Made by a program: the position numbers and the translations under genes. A model generated the notes under the pieces. It did not search any database and was not told the DNA's origin. It saw only the letters and a program-made list of their open reading frames with translations. From assembly GCA_937891975.1 (NCBI GenBank), contig CALAUA010000010.1, positions 1 to 64,000 of the forward strand: DNA of 64,000 nucleotides, written 5' to 3'. The stretch's first letter is position 1. Each line of letters begins with the position of its first letter. Shown piece by piece: positions 16,919-25,784 of the stretch. Source of the DNA: an uncultured Bacteroidales bacterium. Lineage in GTDB: Bacteria; Bacteroidota; Bacteroidia; Bacteroidales; Paludibacteraceae.

Positions 16919-18166
16919 CTATCTAAAAGTGTGTGCAAACCCCACACTGATAAGTTCTTTGAATTGTAGTTTTGATTTCTGATCAGTTACATTTTCCACT
17001 GTTCCATCATAACGAGGATACAGCATCAACTTTGCCGACATATATTTATTGATAATAAAGTCTATATCTATTTCCAACTCTGTTTCAATCTGCCTATAAT
17101 TGGTAAAGAAATAAAACTTAGTTTCTAATTCTATCTCACGTAGTGGGCGCCATTTCCATTCTACACGCAACGAACTACCTATCTCATCCAAAATATTATG
17201 CTGATTTTCAATACCATACTCTGTTACATCCACACGTTCTGGATTTGAATTAAAGGCATATACCACCTTATATGTAGCAGGTGACAAGTTGATACTCAAT
17301 CCTTTAATAGGTTTGTATTCCACACCAAGTCCCATCGAAAATCGCAGAGGTGTGAGAAAAGTAGAATTCAGCCCCATTGAATTCTTACGATAGTTTGGGA
17401 ATAAGTTTGTTCGAAAATCTGCAAGTAACGATACATACCAGTATTTATGTACTTGATATCCAAACTTACTATATATCTGAAACACATCGTCTGTAGTATT
17501 CACTTTGCGTAAAGTATCTCCGCTCACTGTACTAAGACCCACACGCCACTCCGCATTGTTCTCCCATATCAGATTGTCTTTCTTATAATTAGCAAATGCT
17601 TTTGCACCCCATAATAGTGAGAAGGCATTCACAGCTCCTTGATGCCAATTCTCGGTAGCATAATTTTGCGTCATTTGCAGCGATAAATTGGCTTCTTTGC
17701 GCCAATGCGAACGCATATCTCTTATCGCACGAGCCGCCTCCAACTGATCTTCTTGCACGTCCTTTACGATAGCACGTTGAATCTCTATCGTACCTAATTC
17801 GACTTCCTTCAAACGATTAGTATCACTCACCGACACATATAAATCCGCATGGTAATGGGTAATATACCTGCGTGCATTACGACGAATAGCTTCCACCGTA
17901 TAACGTTCTTCTGGCATAGTATCGCTCAGCGATGGCATCACTTCTGGTATATACATCAATGGTACACATAAAGGATGCGGATAAACCTGCCAAATCGTAT
18001 CACACACCACCACGACTGAGTCTCCCACTACTACTGTATCACGATGTAAGTCAAGACTTTGTTGAGATACCAACTCTAGTAGCAGCATATCCTCGGTAAT
18101 GGTCTGAGCAATCATGCTAGAACCTAATCCAGCAACGATTAGCACTATGAGCAACGACTTTCTCAA
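16919..18166 (-). CDS. DUF3078-like outer-membrane protein
   Basis: 415 aa. Signal peptide (MRKSLLIVLIVAGLGSSMIAQ), an N-terminal region of about 160 aa without recognisable domain, then the DUF3078-type core: NYATENWHQGAVNAFSLLWGAKAFANYKKDNLIWENNAEWRVGLS, SKFGYQVHKYWYVSLLADFRTNLFPNY. Ends in beta strands with VGFAHTFR. The N-terminal extension distinguishes it from the paralog at 9999-11084. It overlaps lgt by 4 bp. Function unknown. Confidence 0.78.
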   Translation of the reverse strand: MRKSLLIVLIVAGLGSSMIAQTITEDMLLLELVSQQSLDLHRDTVVVGDSVVVVCDTIWQVYPHPLCVPLMYIPEVMPSLSDTMPEERYTVEAIRRNARRYITHYHADLYVSVSDTNRLKEVELGTIEIQRAIVKDVQEDQLEAARAIRDMRSHWRKEANLSLQMTQNYATENWHQGAVNAFSLLWGAKAFANYKKDNLIWENNAEWRVGLSTVSGDTLRKVNTTDDVFQIYSKFGYQVHKYWYVSLLADFRTNLFPNYRKNSMGLNSTFLTPLRFSMGLGVEYKPIKGLSINLSPATYKVVYAFNSNPERVDVTEYGIENQHNILDEIGSSLRVEWKWRPLREIELETKFYFFTNYRQIETELEIDIDFIINKYMSAKLMLYPRYDGTVENVTDQKSKLQFKELISVGFAHTFR

Positions 18167-19092
18167 GGTAATGCAGGACGTTTATAGGCACGAATAATCA
18201 AATAAATACCCCAAATAATAAATGGCAACGAAAGTATTTGCCCCATATTGAGCAAGTGATTTGCTTCGAAAAGCTCTTGATCGTTCTTGATGAACTCCAA
18301 CATAAAACGTGTAAAGAAGATTATCTCTAAGAACACACCTAATAGCAATCCCTCTCGCTTGTACGCCTTACCCTTCCAATACATCAGCCATGTCACCACA
18401 AATGCCACGATGCAATAGAGCATCTCGTAGATTTGCGTAGGGTGACAAGGCACGGTCTGACCATCACGCACGAAGATAAATCCCCATGGTAGGTCGGTAG
18501 GAGTACCATAAATCTCAGAGTTCATCAAGTTGCCCAGGCGAATCAAAGTGGCTGTCACACACACGCCTACTACCAAGCGATCCATAATCCACAATAGTGA
18601 GGTATGATACTTCGGCTCCTTAGAGAACACTTTTTTATTGAGCAACCACGCTGCCGTCAAAAGTCCTATAGCACCGCCATGACTAGACAATCCACCTTCC
18701 CATATTTTTAACAAACGCAATGGATGTTCGATATATGGATTGCGGTAGTTGATAGTCCAACCAAAGATCTGTACAGGGTCAGTGGAGATGTCCATATAGT
18801 GGCAATAGGCTCGCATACTTGGCAATGTCACATCATGCCATTCGTAGAACCAACAGTGCCCCACTCTCGCACCAATAATCAGACCTATTACCATCCACAT
18901 AAATAGTTTATCGGTCCACTCTGGTGGGCAGTTCTCGTTTTTGTATAGCTTAACTTGAATGAGGTAGCACAAATAGATACCTATTGCCCAAAGCAAGCCA
19001 TACCATCGTATTCCTCCATCACCGATAGGGATAAGTACAGGATTCACATCCCATACTACAGAGGTAAGACAAAAATTCAGCATTGATACCAT
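18163..19092 (-). CDS. lgt: Prolipoprotein diacylglyceryl transferase
   Basis: 309 aa, multi-spanning inner-membrane protein. Recognised by IRWYGLLWAIGI near the N-terminus, MVIGLIIGARVGHCWFYEW, GGLSSHGGAIG, the Lgt signature region LIRLGNLMNSEIYGTPTDLPWGFIFVRDG and CHPTQIYEMLY. Transfers diacylglycerol to the lipobox cysteine of prolipoproteins, so it acts on all lipoproteins in this window. An alternative ATG at 19083 would remove the 1-bp overlap with secA. Confidence 0.96.
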   Translation of the reverse strand: MVSMLNFCLTSVVWDVNPVLIPIGDGGIRWYGLLWAIGIYLCYLIQVKLYKNENCPPEWTDKLFMWMVIGLIIGARVGHCWFYEWHDVTLPSMRAYCHYMDISTDPVQIFGWTINYRNPYIEHPLRLLKIWEGGLSSHGGAIGLLTAAWLLNKKVFSKEPKYHTSLLWIMDRLVVGVCVTATLIRLGNLMNSEIYGTPTDLPWGFIFVRDGQTVPCHPTQIYEMLYCIVAFVVTWLMYWKGKAYKREGLLLGVFLEIIFFTRFMLEFIKNDQELFEANHLLNMGQILSLPFIIWGIYLIIRAYKRPALP

Positions 19093-22000
19093 TACGCCTC
19101 CATTTTACCGTGACATTGTTTGTATTTCTTGCCTGAGCCACAAGGACAAGGGTCATTTGGACGCGGTTTCTTTTCTACGCGCAATGGCTCAGGGCGTTGC
19201 ATTTCGCGTGTATCACGACCAGCGGCAGCTGCTTGTCCACTAGCCGCAGCAGCGCGACTAACCGCGTCTTTTTGTGTACGATAGCGCGAGTAGTCATGGC
19301 GTTGTTGCGCATGCGCTTGGCGCACATCTTCTGGATCACGATTAGGTACTTGACCACGGAACAAAATCGAAATCGTGCGGCGGTTAAACGCATCCAACAT
19401 CTGACGGAAGATATTAAACGACTCTAGTTTATAAATCAACAATGGGTCTTTCTGCTCATAGCTTGCATTCTGTACCGATTGCTTCAAATCATCCAATTGG
19501 CGAAGATGATCTTTCCACTCATCATCAATCACATAGAGCACCATGCGTTTCTCAAACTCACGAATCACCTCGCGGCATTCGGTCTCGTATGCCGCCTTAA
19601 GATTAACTGCCACATTGTACACTTTCTTGCCATCCGTGATAGGTATTAAGATATTTTCATACATCGCACCACGTTCCTCATACACTTTCTTTATCACAGG
19701 ATATGCCACCTTTTGCAAGGTTTCCATACGACGTTTGAAAGCCTCCAAAGCTGCCTCTGCCAATTGGTCTGCCAACACATTCTCACGACTGCCGCGGAAT
19801 GTCTCCTCATCAAATGGCACCTCCATAGCAAATACTTGCATCACATCCAACTGAAGTGCCTCATAATCCATCATCTGACGTGACTCCGCTATCAACGCAT
19901 CTGCTGTATCATAAATCATATTGGTGATATCTACGCCTATGCGCTCACCCATCAACGCATGGTGACGTTTCGAATAAATCACATTACGTTGTTGATTCAT
20001 CACATCATCGTATTCTATCAAGCGCTTACGAATACCAAAGTTATTTTCCTCCACTTTTTTCTGCGCGCGCTCAATAGACGACGAAATCATGTTATGCTCT
20101 ATCATCTCGCCTTCTTGGAAGCCCATACGATCCATCAATCCTGCCAAACGGTCAGAACCGAACATACGCATCAAGTCATCTTCCATACTTACGTAGAACA
20201 CACTGCTACCTGGGTCACCTTGACGACCTGCACGACCACGCAACTGACGGTCCACGCGACGGCTCTCATGGCGTTCGGTACCGATGATAGCCAAACCGCC
20301 TGCATCCTTCACCTCTTTGGTGAGCTTGATATCCGTACCACGACCAGCCATGTTAGTTGCAATAGTCACCACGCCTGGGCGACCTGCCTCAGCCACCACA
20401 TTGGCCTCATGTTGGTGCAATTTCGCGTTCAACACATTATGTTTAATCTTGCGCAAGTTGAGCATACGACTCAGCAACTCACTGATTTCCACAGAAGTAG
20501 TACCTACCAACACAGGACGACCTGCGGCTACCAACTCCACAATTTCATCAATCACCGCATTGTATTTCTCGCGTTTGGTGCGGTAGATGCGGTCGTTCAT
20601 ATCCTCGCGAGCGATAGGGCGATTGGTAGGGATTACCACAACGTCTAGTTTGTAGATATTCCAGAACTCGCCTGCCTCTGTCTCAGCAGTACCTGTCATA
20701 CCTGCTAACTTGTGGTACATACGGAAATAGTTCTGCAACGTGATAGTGGCGAAGGTTTGTGTAGCAGCTTCTACTTTCACATTCTCTTTCGCCTCCACGG
20801 CTTGATGCAAACCATCCGACCAGCGACGACCGTCCATCACACGACCTGTCTGCTCATCCACAATCTTAACTTGGTTATCATCAATGATATAATCCACATC
20901 CTTCTCGAACAAGGTATATGCCTTCAACAACTGATGCACCGTGTGCACACGTTCGGATTTGATGCTATAGTTGGTCATCACCTCATCCTTCTTCTGCTGT
21001 TTTTCTTCGGCTGATAGATCTTGTTTCTCAATATCAGCCACTTCACTACCCACATCTGGCAAAACGAAGAATTTAGGGTCATCGGTATTGCCTGTTAGCG
21101 TATCAATACCTTTGTCGGTCAGTTCGATAGTTTTGTGCTTCTCATCAATCACGAAATAGAGTTCGTCAGTGGCGATATGCATATTTTTCTCGTTTTCTTG
21201 CAAGTAGAATTCTTCAGTCTTTTGCAAGCGCACTTTCACGCCTGGTTCACTCAAGTATTTGATGAGTGCTTTGCTCTTTGGCATACCCTTAAACGCACGG
21301 AAGAGTGCCAACTCACCTGCCTCACGCTCCTTCTCATCTGCACTGCCCATCTTAGCTTTTGCTTCGGTCAGCAGTTTGGTGGTCAAAGTATTTTGTGTAC
21401 GAACCAGCAACTCAACGCGATGCTTATACTCATCATACATCTGGTCTTCGCCTTTTGGCACAGGGCCACTGATAATCAACGGAGTACGCGCATCATCAAT
21501 CAACACGGAGTCCACCTCATCCACGATGGCATAGTTATGACCACGTTGCACCAAGTCCATCGGACTAGTTGCCATATTATCGCGGAGGTAGTCAAAGCCG
21601 AACTCATTGTTCGTACCAAACGTAATATCGCACGCATACGCACGACGACGCTCATCCGAGTTGGGTTTATGCTTGTCAATACAATCTACAGTCAAACCGT
21701 GGAACATATACAGCGGCCCCATCCACTCCGAGTCACGTTTGGCGAGGTAGTCGTTCACGGTCACTACGTGTACGCCCTCGTGGGTCAAAGCGTTCAAGAA
21801 CACAGGCAAAGTAGCCACCAGAGTTTTACCTTCACCCGTTGCCATCTCGGCAATCTTACCTTGATGCAATACCACGCCGCCTATCAACTGCACGTCATAG
21901 TGCACCATATCCCACACCACTTCGTTGCCGCCTGCGGTCCAAGAGTTGTGATATATGGCTTTATCGCCGTCTATTTCTACAAAGTCAAAACGTGTGTCGG

Positions 22001-22418
22001 CTGCCAAATCGCGGTCCATTTGCGTAGCGGTTACTACCACGGTTTCGTTCTCAGCGAAGCGACGAGCAGTACTTTTTACCACGGCAAATGCATCGGGCAG
22101 AATATCCATCAATGTTTTGTCATAGATATCCAACACCTCTTTTTCAAGGTGATCAATCTCGTTATATACTTTTTCTCGCTTATCTATCTCTAGTGCTTCA
22201 ATGCTTGCTTTCAGTTCAGCGATGCGTGCCTTATTGTGTGCCACAGCATCTTGCAAACGTTGCATCAATGCGGCACTACGAGCACGCAACTCATCATCGC
22301 TCAAAGCATCTATCTCAGCATACACTGCTTTAATCTTCTCCACGTATGGCATCACCGCACGCATATCTTTCTGCGACTTGTTGCCAAACAATTTGGTAAT
22401 TACTTCTATAAATCCCAT
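19092..22418 (-). CDS. secA: Preprotein translocase ATPase SecA
   Basis: 1108 aa. DEAD motor: Walker A MATGEGKTLVATLP, Walker B DEVDSVLIDDARTPLI, then a preprotein-crosslinking region and second motor (VGTTSVEISELLS, ATNMAGRGTDIKL, QLRGRAGRQGDPGSSVFYVSMEDDLM). The C-terminal linker ends in the zinc-binding CPCGSGKKYKQCHG. Drives export through SecYEG. Longer than E. coli SecA, with an insertion between Walker A/B and the second motor as is common in Bacteroidota. First gene of the operon reaching the HD gene. Confidence 0.98.
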   Translation of the reverse strand: MGFIEVITKLFGNKSQKDMRAVMPYVEKIKAVYAEIDALSDDELRARSAALMQRLQDAVAHNKARIAELKASIEALEIDKREKVYNEIDHLEKEVLDIYDKTLMDILPDAFAVVKSTARRFAENETVVVTATQMDRDLAADTRFDFVEIDGDKAIYHNSWTAGGNEVVWDMVHYDVQLIGGVVLHQGKIAEMATGEGKTLVATLPVFLNALTHEGVHVVTVNDYLAKRDSEWMGPLYMFHGLTVDCIDKHKPNSDERRRAYACDITFGTNNEFGFDYLRDNMATSPMDLVQRGHNYAIVDEVDSVLIDDARTPLIISGPVPKGEDQMYDEYKHRVELLVRTQNTLTTKLLTEAKAKMGSADEKEREAGELALFRAFKGMPKSKALIKYLSEPGVKVRLQKTEEFYLQENEKNMHIATDELYFVIDEKHKTIELTDKGIDTLTGNTDDPKFFVLPDVGSEVADIEKQDLSAEEKQQKKDEVMTNYSIKSERVHTVHQLLKAYTLFEKDVDYIIDDNQVKIVDEQTGRVMDGRRWSDGLHQAVEAKENVKVEAATQTFATITLQNYFRMYHKLAGMTGTAETEAGEFWNIYKLDVVVIPTNRPIAREDMNDRIYRTKREKYNAVIDEIVELVAAGRPVLVGTTSVEISELLSRMLNLRKIKHNVLNAKLHQHEANVVAEAGRPGVVTIATNMAGRGTDIKLTKEVKDAGGLAIIGTERHESRRVDRQLRGRAGRQGDPGSSVFYVSMEDDLMRMFGSDRLAGLMDRMGFQEGEMIEHNMISSSIERAQKKVEENNFGIRKRLIEYDDVMNQQRNVIYSKRHHALMGERIGVDITNMIYDTADALIAESRQMMDYEALQLDVMQVFAMEVPFDEETFRGSRENVLADQLAEAALEAFKRRMETLQKVAYPVIKKVYEERGAMYENILIPITDGKKVYNVAVNLKAAYETECREVIREFEKRMVLYVIDDEWKDHLRQLDDLKQSVQNASYEQKDPLLIYKLESFNIFRQMLDAFNRRTISILFRGQVPNRDPEDVRQAHAQQRHDYSRYRTQKDAVSRAAAASGQAAAAGRDTREMQRPEPLRVEKKPRPNDPCPCGSGKKYKQCHGKMEA

Positions 22419-22424
22419 TTTTTC

Positions 22425-22459
22425 AGTTTATAGTTTATAGTTAACGATTAACAGTTAAT
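22425..22459. repeat. Heptameric repeat upstream of secA
   Basis: Five 7-bp units AGTTTAT/AGTTAAC/GATTAAC between the secA promoter and start codon, so it lies in the secA 5' UTR. Confidence 0.72.
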
Positions 22460-22493
22460 ATTCATTGGGATAGTCCACCCCAAAATTAGCGTG

Positions 22494-22525
22494 CAAAGTT
22501 ACAAAAAAAAATGCATATATGCAAG
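22494..22525 (-). promoter_or_regulatory. secA operon promoter
   Basis: Minus strand: CTTG at -33, 20-bp spacer with an A/T-run, TAACTTTG at -7. The start codon is about 75 bp downstream. Confidence 0.78.
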
Positions 22526-22618
22526 AAAAACTCATTTTTATTACCATAGACCGCGTTTTTTGTAGTAGATTTAAGGGTAGGATGCCCTTGAATACACACA
22601 CCACACTCTTACCTTTCC

Positions 22619-22673
22619 CCGTACCATTCCCGTAGCACTCCCGTACCATTCCCATATCATTCTGTACTTTGCT
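22619..22673. repeat. 11-bp tandem repeat
   Basis: About four to five 11-bp units of the form CCGTACCATTC between the secA promoter and the amidase gene. The 22526-22755 spacer otherwise holds only the hairpin at 22693-22722. Confidence 0.78.
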
Positions 22674-22692
22674 TGATACTTATCGTCACAAG

Positions 22693-22722
22693 AGAGGGTA
22701 TGTCTATATCGACACACCCTCT
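22693..22722 (-). terminator. Hairpin after the amidase gene
   Basis: 12-bp stem with one wobble pair, AGAGGGTGTGTC with GACATACCCTCT on the minus strand, 34 bp after the amidase stop. No strong U-run, so it is a terminator candidate only. Confidence 0.55.
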
Positions 22723-22755
22723 AACAGTATTTAAGACTATATGTGATTACCAGTC

Positions 22756-25755
22756 TTATTCTACGTGAGCACCGAGAACATTGTATTTCACACCATTCAG
22801 CAAAATATGGAGATACCCATCCTCAATGAATTTAGTTTCGGTTCTTTGATTTTCAGTCACACTTTCTAATCCTGTGCTAACTGGCTCATGCTTCACGCGC
22901 AAAGCATCCACATAGAACTCACCCTTTTGCGATAAGAACGAATTTTGTCGCACCAAACGCAGACCCATAAATTGGTAATCTACACCTGCTGGCAATGCCG
23001 ACATATCTGCTTCTTGGTACAACCAACCAGCATAGTCCAAATCACAAATTTTGGTGTATTTAATATCACCTTCAACAGCCCATTTTGCATATAATGTATT
23101 AAAAGAGTAATTTCCACACACATGTAAAGCAAATATAGAGTTACTATTACCTTTTATCTCATGCATGTTATTTCCAATATAGAATGCTGCGCCATCCATA
23201 TCTGAGTAATTATATTCTAGTTTATTAGATGCGGGACCTTCATATTTCTTGGAGGTATAACGTATGGTTGATATATACGAAACACCAAAAGAGTTTTCTT
23301 TATCCGCCTTGAAATATAGGGTATCCAAAGGATTATACATCGGTATAGAAGGCTCCACATCTTGACCCGTTGTAAATGTCACAAAGAACGTATCATTCAG
23401 CAGCACACCATTCACGTCTGCTAATTGAGGTAGCAATACCAATTTATATTCGGTATAAGGTTCCAAATTTCCTGGTACCTCAAACGAAGCATAGCCGTAT
23501 GGCTCTGGCGCACCGTCGGTCTTCATGGAAGTTCTGGTTGGTTTCAGCAATTCCCCATTAGGAGTCATCACTCCCACATTATTTCTAGCCGCTGTAGTCA
23601 ATGGACCATCAATAATAGATATAAATGATGGTCTCAATGGTATATTAGTAGCACCTTCTACAGGATAAGTTTGCACGACGGTCAAAGAGCCGCGATTAGA
23701 CGTGCGGAACTTAAACGAAAATGGTGCACGCATGTGATTCTCAAGATTGAAGTCTGGGTGACAAGCTTGTGTAGAAAGCGAAACAGTGTATTCTGTACCT
23801 GGCTCAAAACGCTTGGTTGGCGTAAATCGCAAGCGACGTCCACCTTCTTCGTATGTCACAGTACCATCCACAGCAGGACTGATAGAGAATGCCGCAGTAG
23901 TACTATCTTCCTGAGCGTCCCAGTTGAAATCAATAGATGCCGTCACAGACACCAACTGACTATCTGTCAATTCCACATGGGGACTATATCCCACTACCTC
24001 CAACGGAGTAGCACGTTGCATAGACAACGCAAAGTTAGCATACGAGATATTGTTGTTTTCAACCACTAGTGTTTGCTCTTGTGGATAATAACCTTCTGGC
24101 ACGGCTTTTACCACATAAGTACCTGGTTGAAGATTCCAGAAGAAATAGCAACCATTATACAGGGTATCTGTCGTATAAGAAGCCACCTTCTGATCATCTT
24201 TCCACAATTCCACGACACCCTTCAAAATAGGACGGTACATATCACGAGAATCGCGACGAGCTCGGTAATCTGGGAATACTTGTTTCTGATAATCATCATT
24301 GATCTTTCCGCCAATGGCACCATAAGGTAATCCGCTCTGGCAGAAATGCTCCATAAAGGTTTTGGCAAAATAGAACGACTCTTGGCGCTTATAGTCAATA
24401 TTCATCAGTCGGTATGTCTCTGGCAAATAGTCGTGCATCATACCCTCTGAGATAGTACCGGGCACCTTCAAGTTACGCAGCACGCCATAGCCATTACTCC
24501 AACCCATGATCGTACGAGCAAAGGTCTTATCACCATCTACTCGTGGCTCACGAGACCAACTACTAACTTCATTCTTATACTGATTGGCAGCCATCAACAA
24601 TGTAATAGCACGAGCCTCATCACAAACTGCTTGTGGAACCACCTCTGGATAACCACTCAATCCGTAAGGGTCACCTGGAGTAATACCCGAGTGAATTTGA
24701 AGAATATAGTTAGATGGAGAACCTGCGTTAGAGTGAATCGAGAGCATAAAGTCCGCCTTCCAATCGCTAGCCTCTTTAGAGATACCTGACAAACTTCTGT
24801 CATCCTCTGTTCTATTTTGAGTACGAGACATCTTTGTCTCAAATCCCAAGGCACGCAACATCGTATCCAAACGCAAACCTTTGTCCAAGTTAGAGGTACT
24901 CTCAAAGAACGTTTGCTCTCTTGTATAACCGGCTGCTGAATTAACTGTACTTTGAATAAAGATTGGATACAAATTCATCTGTCGATCATCCGAGTCATAT
25001 CCACCATGTCCAGGGTTGATATAAATCTTGAAATCAGCTGGGTTAGAAGAGGCAGCACGCTTGGCTTGGCGATTCATGTGATTGAGCACAGTAGCGTCCA
25101 ACTGCTTTACCATACGAGGCAACTCTTTACGGATTGGCTCCTCGGTCAAGTTCAATTGCAACATACGAATTTCGCCATCTTCGGTATTATATACCACACG
25201 ACCCGACTGCGCATCTACGTTTGGATGCATACCCATACCCTCTGGAGCGGTCAAGCGTTTTACCACTTTACCATCCACCGACGCTATCATGATAGATGAC
25301 TCAACATTGTAATAACCATCGTGATTATCATCCATACCTACCACATAGTCATTACCATACCATACTGGCGCATCAAAATCCTGTCCCAAGTTAACAATCT
25401 CTTTACCAGTAAGGTCGCAAATACCTGTACCATATTTAGTATTAAATAGGATCATCTCTTGATTAGGAGAAAGCGATACCCAAATATAGTTGGCATCACC
25501 ATGAGGATTCAAAACCACTTTTTCGCCATTGCGATAAAGGTTCAAATCTAGATTCTCATTGTCCACACGAAGTGCTGCATCGGATGCAGGAACAAAATAA
25601 TCTGCATTCTCGTGAGAGAGATAAACAACGGTCTCTGCATCAGTAAAACGTGGGAAATATCCATCACCCAACTTGGTATCACTGAGCACTTGTATCTCTG
25701 CACTCACATGGGAGATAGCACAGATACCCAAAAGGAATAAAACTACTTTTTTCAT
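22756..25755 (-). CDS. Secreted N-acetylmuramoyl-L-alanine amidase (Amidase_3) with Ig-like domains and conserved tail
   Basis: About 999 aa from 25755 (MKKVVLFLLGICAISHVSAE, signal peptide); ten further upstream codons in frame were rejected. N-terminal part (about 25-220) resembles TolB-type propeller blades. An Amidase_3 domain follows: INPGHGG (about 246-252), zinc-ligand Glu in TFFESTSNLDKGLRL (about 285), SIHSNAG (about 339-345). Then a carbohydrate-binding-like or Ig-like region (GVVELWKDDQKVASYTTDTLYNGCYFFWNLQPGTYVVKAVPEGYYP), Big/fibronectin-like domains and a C-terminal module. It ends NGVKYNVLGAHVE, the tail shared with the three preceding secreted proteins. Predicted to cut the amide between MurNAc and the peptide, outside the cell or in the periplasm. 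Confidence 0.85.
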   Translation of the reverse strand: MKKVVLFLLGICAISHVSAEIQVLSDTKLGDGYFPRFTDAETVVYLSHENADYFVPASDAALRVDNENLDLNLYRNGEKVVLNPHGDANYIWVSLSPNQEMILFNTKYGTGICDLTGKEIVNLGQDFDAPVWYGNDYVVGMDDNHDGYYNVESSIMIASVDGKVVKRLTAPEGMGMHPNVDAQSGRVVYNTEDGEIRMLQLNLTEEPIRKELPRMVKQLDATVLNHMNRQAKRAASSNPADFKIYINPGHGGYDSDDRQMNLYPIFIQSTVNSAAGYTREQTFFESTSNLDKGLRLDTMLRALGFETKMSRTQNRTEDDRSLSGISKEASDWKADFMLSIHSNAGSPSNYILQIHSGITPGDPYGLSGYPEVVPQAVCDEARAITLLMAANQYKNEVSSWSREPRVDGDKTFARTIMGWSNGYGVLRNLKVPGTISEGMMHDYLPETYRLMNIDYKRQESFYFAKTFMEHFCQSGLPYGAIGGKINDDYQKQVFPDYRARRDSRDMYRPILKGVVELWKDDQKVASYTTDTLYNGCYFFWNLQPGTYVVKAVPEGYYPQEQTLVVENNNISYANFALSMQRATPLEVVGYSPHVELTDSQLVSVTASIDFNWDAQEDSTTAAFSISPAVDGTVTYEEGGRRLRFTPTKRFEPGTEYTVSLSTQACHPDFNLENHMRAPFSFKFRTSNRGSLTVVQTYPVEGATNIPLRPSFISIIDGPLTTAARNNVGVMTPNGELLKPTRTSMKTDGAPEPYGYASFEVPGNLEPYTEYKLVLLPQLADVNGVLLNDTFFVTFTTGQDVEPSIPMYNPLDTLYFKADKENSFGVSYISTIRYTSKKYEGPASNKLEYNYSDMDGAAFYIGNNMHEIKGNSNSIFALHVCGNYSFNTLYAKWAVEGDIKYTKICDLDYAGWLYQEADMSALPAGVDYQFMGLRLVRQNSFLSQKGEFYVDALRVKHEPVSTGLESVTENQRTETKFIEDGYLHILLNGVKYNVLGAHVE

Positions 25756-25784
25756 ATAGATAAAATGTTTAATTGGTGTACACA

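Noticed and set aside
19959..20648. 229-codon plus-strand frame opposite secA, and similar long frames opposite SusC, valS and others
   Set aside because: Antisense shadows of well-identified genes with typical low-complexity translation.
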